Below are positions 42,784 through 50,507 of a stretch of DNA of 64,000 bases, one piece after another. A program made the translations under genes and the position numbers. A model generated the notes under the pieces. That model saw only the letters and a program-made list of their open reading frames with translations. It had not been told where the DNA came from and ran no database searches. The stretch spans positions 32,464-96,463 of the forward strand of contig NZ_JAHBBF010000009.1 of the NCBI RefSeq assembly GCF_019331725.1, given 5' to 3'. The stretch is from Bifidobacterium saguinibicoloris. GTDB taxonomy: Bacteria; Actinomycetota; Actinomycetes; Actinomycetales; Bifidobacteriaceae. Every line of letters begins with the position of its first letter. Positions within the stretch are counted from its first letter, which is position 1.

Positions 42784-45700
42784 ATGGGAATGCGGGAAGA
42801 GATGCAAACGGCAATGCGAACGAGCACAGGTCTGCAGGACATGATGAGAAGGACGGGCGCACTGGTGGCCACGCTCGCCATGATCGGCACCGCGGCCGGA
42901 GTGGGCGCCACCGCCATGGCGGCACAGGCGGGGAAGGGCGCCTCCTCCGCCGCGCAGGCCGCGGCGCAGGACGGTTCCGCAATCGCCACGAAGGCGCCCG
43001 CCGGCGCCACCATGACGTTCAACGACTACTGGGGATACGACTGGGACAACCCCGGCGAGCACGACGGCACCCTCGAACAGCTGAACCAATACAAAGAGGA
43101 CTACGGCTTCGACTTCCGGCAGATCAACGCCGACGCCGGCAATCACCGCGACTCCGGCATCAACCAGGGCGCGCTGAAGTTCTCCCAATACGCGTGGGAC
43201 ACGATCTCCGGCGGACGCAACTACACGCCGTGGATGAACGCCTCCGCCAAGCAGGGCGTCGGCTCGGTCCCCGCGAAGGACGGCAGCAGCGCCGTACGTC
43301 AAGGCATCGTCGACCCCACTCTGGGGAATGACGGATACCCGCGGCTCGCCGGAAGCCGCGACATCGTCACCGCCGACGGACAGACGCTCAACACCGGGGA
43401 CGTGACGAACGGCGCCACCGATTCGCTCGCCTACCTGTTCAATGGGGCGGACAGGAACACCGCCTGCACGCAGGACGAGATCACCTGCTACAAGACCAAC
43501 TATCCGGTCAACGCCAACCTGTTCCAGATGACCGACGGCTACTACACGTACGACAGCCGCAACACGCACGCCCGGCTCTCGGACGCCAAGGACGCCAACG
43601 GCAACTACTCATGGACCGAGACCAAGGCCTCGGACGCGAACAGCCTCGGATTCTTCCCGCTCAACAACGGTTCGATCAGCCCCGCCGTGCAGGACTTGCT
43701 CGCCCACGGCTGCAACCCGGACAAGCTCACCGACTGCGGCGGACTCAACCACAGCTTCGGCCTGTCCATGACCGTGCCGTTCACCCAGCCGACGAACGGT
43801 CTGACCGGAGACAAGGACACGACGTTCGAATTCTCCGGCGACGACGACGTATGGGTGTACATCGACGACACGCTCGTCCTCGACATCGGCGGACGCCACG
43901 GCCGTGCCGAAGGCAAGATCGACTTCGCCACCGGCGAAGTGACCGTCGGCGGCAACACCACCACCCTCGAACAGATGTACCGCAACGCCGGCGTCACCGA
44001 CTTCAGCGCGGACGCCGGCTGGAAGCGCGCCTCGAACGGCAAGTACGTCTACGGGGACGACACGCAGCACACGCTCCGGTTCTTCTACCTCGAACGCGGC
44101 AACGACCAGTCGAACATGATGCTCAAGTTCAATCTGCGCACCATCCCGCAAAGCGACGTGGTGAAGATCGACCAGACCGGCACCCCGATCCCCGGCGTAC
44201 TCTTCGACCTCTACCAGGCGGACGGGAACTACGCCGTCGTGGACGGCGCCGCGCCCACGGCGACCGGCTCCACCGACGAACAAGGCCAGTTCACCTTCGT
44301 CGACGCCTCCGGCAGGAACATCACCCTGAGCCAGCTGTACGCGAAGAGCCACCACTACGTGCTGAGGGAGGCGCAGACCCCGCAGGGCTACCGTCCGGTG
44401 AAGGACATCCAACTGGAACTCAGACAGGACGCCACCGACGCCCACAACGTGTACGCGGTGTCGAACAACCGGTTCGCAACCGGCGCCATCGCCACGCCGC
44501 GCGTGCAGACCACCATCACGGACGGGCGCGTCACCGGCGAACGCGCGGGTGGCTCCGGCAAGACCGAGATCACCAGCACCATGCTGAAAGACGGCAGCCT
44601 CGTCGCCGTGCCCATGCGCTTCAACGGCACCGCCTGCAAGAGCGTGAGCGACGCGAAGGAATGCTGGCAGGCGGTCACCGGCGACGCCGTCGACGGATGG
44701 ACACAGACCGGCGAAGGCTTCGCCGGCGTGCTCAAGGCCGCGCAAAGCAACTACGCCAAACACGGCGACGCCTACAACACGTTCGCCCCGAACTCCAGCA
44801 ACCAGTGGATGGCCGACGTGGAGGACCTGCCCGGCGAAATCGGCGAATACTACTACGCCGCGCAACAGGGCGATCCGGTGCATTACGCCATCGGCTACTA
44901 CTACATCCCGAACGACGTGCTCCAAAACAAGGACGGCACGGACACCTCCGGCATGCTCCGGTTGGACAGCGAAGGCTACGACCGCAAATACGCCACCGAA
45001 ATCCAGGTGCCGAATATCCGGAACATCCTCGTCGTACAGAAGACCGACGAGAACGGCGTGGCCGTCAAGGCCGGCACACCGGGAACCTCCGACAGCCAGG
45101 CGACCTTCGCCCTGTACGCCGACGAGAACGGCGCACCCGCAACCAAGCCGCTCGCCGAAAAGCAGACCACCGATCAGAAGGTCGCCGATGGACGTCTCAG
45201 CCTGGAAGGCGCGGTCAGCTTCCCCGAAGCGAACGACAATACTCTGCTGGAGACCGGCAAGGCCTACTGGGTGGAGGAGACCGCGGCGCCGAAGGGCTAC
45301 CGGGTCAACGAACACTGGACCAAGGTCGTCGTCGACGCGACCGGTGTGCACGCCGACGCCACCGCCTACACGCGGGATGCCGACGGCACGATGCATCAGG
45401 TCGCATCCGGAGCCAAGGACGACGTCAGCGTCAACGTGGGCGTCGGCACGCTCGTGCGCACCATGACCCAATGGGCCGGCGACGGCGGCGACGATCCGCT
45501 GCAGTACGTCAACGGCATCAAACAATCCGGCACGCAAGGGGCCGACGGCACGCTCACCTGGACCGACGCGCCGACCACCGAGGAATCGCTGCGCCACTTC
45601 CAGTACGGCTACGGCGACACGGCGGACATCCCCCTGCTCAAATACGGCTACTTCGCCCTCGACAAGGGTTGGAACCGGTACGCCAACCAGACGCTGCTCG

Positions 45701-46563
45701 AAACCACATTCGCATCCGAGGACGGCTTCACCGACGTCAAGGTGACGCCCTGCCCGGCGAAATCCACGACGCCCGACGGCTGCAAGGCCCCCGCCGACCT
45801 CACGGACGCGTCCGCGCTGTTCACCGGCTCCACCATCATCCGCGTGGCCGACGAGACCACCGACGCGCACGCCCGCATCCAGCTGGACAAGCAGGTGCAG
45901 GGCGGCGACTGGTCCGGCGAGAACGGCAGGAACTTCACGTTCACGCTCATCCGCACCGATGACGTGACCGGCGACGTGACCGTCCCCGGCGCCACCGCGC
46001 CCAGGAAGCTCGCCAAGTGCGACGCCACCGGCCTCGACTGGTCCGCATGCGCCACGGCGTCCGGCAATGACACCGTCAGGCAGCTGACCGCGCACACGAC
46101 GGGAGCCATCAAAGCCGGCGCCACGCAGACGGTCGGTCTGCGGCAGGACGGCACCGCCACCGCAGGTGCCCTGCCCGAACTCACGTTCACCAAGGCCGGC
46201 ACCTATACGTTCCGGCTCAAGGAGGACACCGCCGATCCGGCGGACGGCTGGCGGTACGACACCGGCAAGACCAACGGCACTGACGGGTACGCCGTCAAGG
46301 TCGTCGTCACCGATGCTGACGGTGGGCTCGATGCGGTCGTCACCTACGGCGACGTCACGGGGAACGACACGGACGGCGACGGCATCATCGGCAAGGCGCC
46401 CACGTTCGTGAACACGTTCGTTCCGCCGGTCTCCGTGCTGCCGTTCACCGGTGGCATGAGCGCGCGCGACTGGCTCGTGTTCGGCGGCATCGCCGCGATC
46501 GTCGCGGCCGCAGGAGCGCTCGTCGCCAACGAATACCGCAAGCGCAAGGGCCTCATGGCCTGA
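42784..46563 (+). CDS. LPxTG-anchored large pilus (tip/ancillary) protein with fibro-slime domain
   Basis: 1259 residues from ATG 42784 (later ATGs at 42790 and 42841 are possible). Signal peptide MMRRTGALVATLAMIGTAAG and following hydrophobics; a fibro-slime/PA14-like domain around residues 180-470 with FSGDDDVWVYIDDTLVLDIGG; then SpaA/Cna-B-like isopeptide domains (SDVVKIDQTGTPIPGVLFDL, with Glu in VLREAQTPQGY; KTDENGVAVKAGTPG, with Glu in WVEETAAPKGY); and a C-terminal sortase signal LPFTGG, TM and RKRKG tail. This is the layout of bifidobacterial FimB-type minor or tip pilins. Followed by the major pilin gene, but no sortase C gene is next to them. Confidence 0.9.
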   Translation: MGMREEMQTAMRTSTGLQDMMRRTGALVATLAMIGTAAGVGATAMAAQAGKGASSAAQAAAQDGSAIATKAPAGATMTFNDYWGYDWDNPGEHDGTLEQLNQYKEDYGFDFRQINADAGNHRDSGINQGALKFSQYAWDTISGGRNYTPWMNASAKQGVGSVPAKDGSSAVRQGIVDPTLGNDGYPRLAGSRDIVTADGQTLNTGDVTNGATDSLAYLFNGADRNTACTQDEITCYKTNYPVNANLFQMTDGYYTYDSRNTHARLSDAKDANGNYSWTETKASDANSLGFFPLNNGSISPAVQDLLAHGCNPDKLTDCGGLNHSFGLSMTVPFTQPTNGLTGDKDTTFEFSGDDDVWVYIDDTLVLDIGGRHGRAEGKIDFATGEVTVGGNTTTLEQMYRNAGVTDFSADAGWKRASNGKYVYGDDTQHTLRFFYLERGNDQSNMMLKFNLRTIPQSDVVKIDQTGTPIPGVLFDLYQADGNYAVVDGAAPTATGSTDEQGQFTFVDASGRNITLSQLYAKSHHYVLREAQTPQGYRPVKDIQLELRQDATDAHNVYAVSNNRFATGAIATPRVQTTITDGRVTGERAGGSGKTEITSTMLKDGSLVAVPMRFNGTACKSVSDAKECWQAVTGDAVDGWTQTGEGFAGVLKAAQSNYAKHGDAYNTFAPNSSNQWMADVEDLPGEIGEYYYAAQQGDPVHYAIGYYYIPNDVLQNKDGTDTSGMLRLDSEGYDRKYATEIQVPNIRNILVVQKTDENGVAVKAGTPGTSDSQATFALYADENGAPATKPLAEKQTTDQKVADGRLSLEGAVSFPEANDNTLLETGKAYWVEETAAPKGYRVNEHWTKVVVDATGVHADATAYTRDADGTMHQVASGAKDDVSVNVGVGTLVRTMTQWAGDGGDDPLQYVNGIKQSGTQGADGTLTWTDAPTTEESLRHFQYGYGDTADIPLLKYGYFALDKGWNRYANQTLLETTFASEDGFTDVKVTPCPAKSTTPDGCKAPADLTDASALFTGSTIIRVADETTDAHARIQLDKQVQGGDWSGENGRNFTFTLIRTDDVTGDVTVPGATAPRKLAKCDATGLDWSACATASGNDTVRQLTAHTTGAIKAGATQTVGLRQDGTATAGALPELTFTKAGTYTFRLKEDTADPADGWRYDTGKTNGTDGYAVKVVVTDADGGLDAVVTYGDVTGNDTDGDGIIGKAPTFVNTFVPPVSVLPFTGGMSARDWLVFGGIAAIVAAAGALVANEYRKRKGLMA

Positions 46564-46599
46564 GTGTTCAGCGGCAACAGAAGGATTTGCGGATCGTGA

Positions 46600-46623
46600 A
46601 GGCTCCGGAAGGGGCCGGAGCCT
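46600..46623 (+). terminator. Interpilin hairpin
   Basis: AGGCTCCGG (46600-46608) / CCGGAGCCT (46615-46623) around a 6-nt loop, in the 140-nt gap between the two pilin genes, with no T-run. It could attenuate or protect mRNA to set the ratio of major to minor pilin. Confidence 0.45.
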
Positions 46624-46703
46624 CCGCGATTGCAAGAACAATCAATCGTGCCGACGGCTTCGGTCGGGGCACGGAGAATAGGTAAGGAAGAGAGGGTTTT
46701 CTC

Positions 46704-48389
46704 ATGCAGTTGAGGAAGCTTTTCGCAGGCGTCGCCGCGGCGGCGACCCTGCTGGGTGGTTTCGCGTTGGGCGCGGCCACCGCGAATGCGGCGGAGGTCA
46801 CGCTGGATGACACGTACCAGCCGACCATCACGCTGAACAAGGTCGACGACAAGGCCGAGAACAACACGTATACCGCGTACCGGATCGCCTCGTACACGGA
46901 TGCCGTGGTGGACGATCAGGGTCGTCTCACCTCCGTGGGGCTCGAACCCGTCGACGGCAGCCAGTGGGATCTGAAGATCTCCGACGCCATGACGGCCGCG
47001 CAGATCGAGAAAGGCGACGCGCCGAACAATCTGTACGCCATCGCCCGGCTGGACACCGTCAAGGACGGCGCGAAGCTGCGTGCCTTCGTGAAGGCGCTGC
47101 AGGTGCCTACGAAGCTCGGATCCGACGAGCCGTCCGTCACCGGCACTCCGCTGACGCTCGGCCAGGCCGCCACCGTCCCCGCCGCCGGCTGGTACTTCGT
47201 CACCGACAGCAACGGCACGAACCTGCTGGTCGCCACAGCGCTGAAGGACGCTAACGGCACCGTGTACACGTCCCTGTTCGACACGGACGCGACCCCGGCG
47301 ACCGAGCAGAAGCTCGGTGTGGCGGATGTGAAGCCGGACGTCGCCCCGACGCCGGACAAGAAGGTCGACGGCAGCGCGGCCGACAACACCGCCGAGGTCG
47401 GCCAGAAACTCAGCTACGCGGTCTCCGGCAAGGTGCCGAACACCACCGGATACGAGACCTACACGTTTGCGATCAAGGACGTCGCCTCCAAGGGCCTGAC
47501 CGTGAACGCGGACAGCATCAAGGTGTTCTACGACGAGAACTCGAACGGCAAGCTCGACGGCAACGAGACCGCGCTCACGGCGGGCACCGACTACACGCTC
47601 TCCGGCCCGACCGTGGACGCCACGACCGGGCAGACCACGACCACGGTCACGCTGGACAACGTGGCCGGCAACGACGGCAAGACCATCACGCTCGCCTACA
47701 CCGCTCTGGTCAACGGCGACGCCCTGGACAAGGTCACCAACACCGCGACCGTCAGCCACAACGGCGGCACCGAATCCGGCGGCAAGACCGTGACCACCAC
47801 GCTCGGCAAGTTCCAGTTCACCAAGGTGGACGCCAAGGGCGCCGGCGTCGAGGGCGCGTACTTCGACGTCGTCTATTCCGGGGACGGCATCGGCAACGCG
47901 CTCGTGTTCAAGAAGGTCGGCGAAGGCGAATACGTGCGCGCCGCAGACAAGAAGGAGTCCGACTACACGGACCCGTCCGTCAACCGTGAGGACAAGGACG
48001 TCAAGGTCGGTGAATACACCACCAGGCTGCGCACCCCGAAGAGCGGCGTCGTGAAGGTCGAGGGCCTGAAGGCGTGGGGATACGTGGTCCGTGAGCAGAA
48101 GCCGGCCGAGGGCTACATGCAGTCCGTCAAGGCCAACTTCACCGTGCGGATCGACGAGAACGGCAACCCGACGGTCACCAAGGGGAAGGCCGACGACCTG
48201 TACGGTCTCGTCACCATTCCCGCCGACAAGACCACCGCCACAGTCCTCAACGTGAAGAACGTGACCGAGCTGCCGAAGACCGGCGCCGCGGGCATCGCCC
48301 TGTTCGTCGTGCTCGCCGGCCTGCTCGCCGGCGCGGCGGCCACCGTGTTCGCCAAGAGCCGCAACACCAAGCGCGCGCTCAACGCGTGA
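46704..48389 (+). CDS. fimA: Major pilin (FimA-type), sortase-anchored
   Basis: 561 residues. Signal peptide with AxA-type cleavage (ANAAEV, about 32), isopeptide-forming pilin domain (TAEVGQKLSYAVSGKVPNT, with PTPDKKVDG before it supplying a candidate pilin Lys), a Cna-B/SpaA domain (FTKVDAKGAGVEGAYFDVVY, with the E-box Glu in YVVREQKPAEGY), then LPKTG, TM and RNTKR tail. This is the standard architecture of the polymerising shaft subunit of class C sortase pili. GAAGAGAGGG precedes the ATG. No srtC follows, so polymerisation would need a sortase encoded elsewhere. Confidence 0.92.
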   Translation: MQLRKLFAGVAAAATLLGGFALGAATANAAEVTLDDTYQPTITLNKVDDKAENNTYTAYRIASYTDAVVDDQGRLTSVGLEPVDGSQWDLKISDAMTAAQIEKGDAPNNLYAIARLDTVKDGAKLRAFVKALQVPTKLGSDEPSVTGTPLTLGQAATVPAAGWYFVTDSNGTNLLVATALKDANGTVYTSLFDTDATPATEQKLGVADVKPDVAPTPDKKVDGSAADNTAEVGQKLSYAVSGKVPNTTGYETYTFAIKDVASKGLTVNADSIKVFYDENSNGKLDGNETALTAGTDYTLSGPTVDATTGQTTTTVTLDNVAGNDGKTITLAYTALVNGDALDKVTNTATVSHNGGTESGGKTVTTTLGKFQFTKVDAKGAGVEGAYFDVVYSGDGIGNALVFKKVGEGEYVRAADKKESDYTDPSVNREDKDVKVGEYTTRLRTPKSGVVKVEGLKAWGYVVREQKPAEGYMQSVKANFTVRIDENGNPTVTKGKADDLYGLVTIPADKTTATVLNVKNVTELPKTGAAGIALFVVLAGLLAGAAATVFAKSRNTKRALNA

Positions 48390-48457
48390 GCATGATGCCG
48401 ACTCCTCCGGACCATGCCCGTCGCATGGCCGGGTGAGGCTCAATCCCCAACAACAAA

Positions 48458-48493
48458 TGGGGCGCGCCGGTCGTATTGCGCGGCCGGCGCGCC
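48458..48493 (+). terminator. Terminator of the pilin operon
   Basis: GGGCGCGCCGG (48458-48468) / CCGGCGCGCCC (48483-48493): 11-bp perfect stem with a 14-nt loop, followed by GTTCC, 68 nt after the fimA stop. Confidence 0.7.
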
Positions 48494-48617
48494 CGTTCCA
48501 TATGGCGACACGCCGCTTGATGGCAAGCGGTAGATATCGCCCGTTTCGAACATCTGTTCGATATAACGGATGCATCGAACCCATCGCATGTGTCATGACC
48601 CGGGAAAGGAGGTCGTC

Positions 48618-49097
48618 GTGGAAGTCGGTGAGTTCACGAACGAGGAGGTCGCATACCTCAGGTCCCTGCCGGCCGTGGACCGCGTATCCAACGGCCGCAT
48701 CCGCTACACGGAGGCGTTCAAGCGCGAATGCATCCGACGCTACGCCGCGGGCGACTCGCCCGCCCGCATCTTCCATGACAACGGCCTCGACTCGTCGCTC
48801 ATCGGGTACAAACGCATCGAACGGTGCATAGCCCGTTGGCGCGGTCAATACCTTGACGGCGACGAGCGTGCCGGAACCGAACCGCATGCCGACCGGAACG
48901 ACGACCATACCGAGGAACGCACCTTCGTTCCCAAACTCCGCGTGCGCAACGGCAGGCGCGACCTGCGCGACCTGCTCATCGCGCAACAGGTCCGCCGCAT
49001 CGCCGAACTCGAACACGAGGTCGCCGAGCTCCAGCAGCTGCAGCAGCACGAACGGCAGGACAGCCGGGACGACGTCGGAGAGGTTCCGCGCGACTGA
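48618..49097 (+). CDS. Helix-turn-helix protein of unknown role
   Basis: 159 residues from GTG 48618, chosen because a perfect AAAGGAGGT Shine-Dalgarno (48605-48613) sits 5 nt before it; a longer ATG start at 48570 lacks one. Residues 20-70 (RIRYTEAFKRECIRRYAAGDS, then NGLDSSLIGYKRIERC) resemble the HTH domain of IS3-type transposase OrfA proteins, and the C-terminus (about 110-150) is a Gln/Glu-rich coiled coil (IAELEHEVAELQQLQQ). There is no catalytic transposase partner or terminal repeat nearby, so it is probably a domesticated DNA-binding protein. It occupies the position where a pilus sortase would be expected. Confidence 0.78.
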   Translation: MEVGEFTNEEVAYLRSLPAVDRVSNGRIRYTEAFKRECIRRYAAGDSPARIFHDNGLDSSLIGYKRIERCIARWRGQYLDGDERAGTEPHADRNDDHTEERTFVPKLRVRNGRRDLRDLLIAQQVRRIAELEHEVAELQQLQQHERQDSRDDVGEVPRD

Positions 49098-49123
49098 TAG
49101 GCTGTGGGCGAGGGGAGTCGCCT

Positions 49124-50410
49124 ATGGAACAGACACGACCGGTCGAACGCATACCGGCGGGGGAGGGGTACGCCGCCTCCGATGAGGAGCGCTGGGCGCC
49201 GGAACCTCCCAAATCGGCCGCGCGCACCGCGTTCGAGCGCGACAGGGCCCGCCTCATCCACTCGTCCGCGCTGCGCAGGCTCGGCGCCAAAAGCCAGATC
49301 CTCGTCGCCGGCACCGACGACTTCGCCCGCACGCGTCTCACCCACACGCTCGAAGTGGCGCAGATCGGACGCCAGATCGGCAAACTCCTCGGCTGCGACC
49401 CCGACGTCGTCGACTGCGCATGCCTCTCCCACGACCTCGGCCACCCGCCCTTCGGACACAACGGCGAACGTGAGCTCGCACGCATCGCCGCGCACATCGG
49501 CGGATTCGAAGGCAACGCGCAGACCCTGCGCCTCCTCACCAGACTCGAACCGAAGGTGTTCCACCCGGACGGCCGCTCCGCCGGAGTCAACCTCACGCGT
49601 GCCTCGCTCGACGCGGCCGTCAAATACCCGTGGACCCTCGCCGAGGCAGCGCAACACCCCAAAGGGGAGCGCAGCCTGAAATACTGCGTGTACCCGGACG
49701 ACGAACCCGTCTTCCGTTGGCTGAAGACCGGTGCGCCCCATGAGGCGAAACCCATGGAATGCCAGATCATGGACCTGTCCGACGACATCGCCTACTCCGT
49801 GCATGACGTGGAGGACGCCATCGCCACCGGCGCGTTCGAGCCCATCGTCCTGCGCGACGCGCGCATCGTCGACCGCATCGCCGTCTCCGCGCGCGAATGG
49901 TACGGCCCGCAATGGCAGGAGGACAAGCTCGTCGCCGCGCTCCTGCGGCTCAGACGTCTCGACATGTTCCCCGAGCATTTCAACGGATCCAGAACCGCGC
50001 TCGCACAGCTCAAGAACATCACCTCCGACCTCATCGGACGGTTCGCATGGAGCGTCGAGGAGGCCACGAGGGACACATACGGCTCCGGCCCGCTCACCCG
50101 GTACTCCGCGAACGTCGTCATCCCCGAGGACACCGCATACGAGATCGTCGCATTGAAGGGCGTGGCCGTGTATTTCGTCATGGCGCCCGGTGAGAAGGAG
50201 CCGCTGCACGAGCGGGAACGCCGCATCGTGACGGATCTCGTCGACGTGCTCATGGACGGCTCGCCCCACCCTTCCGACATCCTCGAGGCGCAGTTCCTCG
50301 AGGACTGGGAGAACGCCGCCAACGACGACGAGCGCCTGCGCGTCGCCGTCGACCAGGTCGCCTCCCTCACCGACTCCTCCGCGCTCGCCCTCCACTCCAT
50401 CCTGTTCTGA
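49124..50410 (+). CDS. dgt: Deoxyguanosinetriphosphate triphosphohydrolase (HD superfamily)
   Basis: Cleaves dGTP (and possibly other dNTPs) to deoxynucleoside and triphosphate, adjusting dNTP pools. 428 residues. SALRRLGAKSQILVAGTDDFARTRLTHTLEVAQIGR gives the H...  pattern with the HD pair in LSHDLGHPPFGHNGE and a later Asp in MDLSDDIAYSVHDVED, matching the HD phosphohydrolase metal site. ATG 49124 has AGGGGAG upstream. Followed 97 nt later by dnaG; dgt-dnaG pairing is widespread in actinobacteria. Confidence 0.95.
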   Translation: MEQTRPVERIPAGEGYAASDEERWAPEPPKSAARTAFERDRARLIHSSALRRLGAKSQILVAGTDDFARTRLTHTLEVAQIGRQIGKLLGCDPDVVDCACLSHDLGHPPFGHNGERELARIAAHIGGFEGNAQTLRLLTRLEPKVFHPDGRSAGVNLTRASLDAAVKYPWTLAEAAQHPKGERSLKYCVYPDDEPVFRWLKTGAPHEAKPMECQIMDLSDDIAYSVHDVEDAIATGAFEPIVLRDARIVDRIAVSAREWYGPQWQEDKLVAALLRLRRLDMFPEHFNGSRTALAQLKNITSDLIGRFAWSVEEATRDTYGSGPLTRYSANVVIPEDTAYEIVALKGVAVYFVMAPGEKEPLHERERRIVTDLVDVLMDGSPHPSDILEAQFLEDWENAANDDERLRVAVDQVASLTDSSALALHSILF

Positions 50411-50493
50411 ACCCGTCGCCACACGCCCGCGTGGGTGCGGCGCGGGTCCGGCACGGCGACGGGCGAGTTGTTCCGGCATCCCACGCCAGGCGG

Positions 50494-50499
50494 TAGGGT
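50494..50499 (+). promoter_or_regulatory. -10 box just upstream of dnaG
   Basis: TAGGGT, 8 nt before ATG 50508, so a leaderless dnaG transcript is possible; no Shine-Dalgarno is visible before the ATG. The string GGTAGGGTA is the same as upstream of the polycysteine leader. Confidence 0.4.
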
Positions 50500-50507
50500 A
50501 GTGTGTC

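Noticed and set aside
42584..42844. 86-codon frame before the tip pilin as a real gene
   Set aside because: No Shine-Dalgarno or recognised domain; kept only as part of the G-run observation.
48570..48617. ATG 48570 as the start of the HTH protein
   Set aside because: The AAAGGAGGT ribosome site lies inside this extension and fits GTG 48618.
46344..49049. 900-codon - strand frame across the pilin genes
   Set aside because: Antisense shadow; both pilin frames carry signal peptides and LPxTG anchors.
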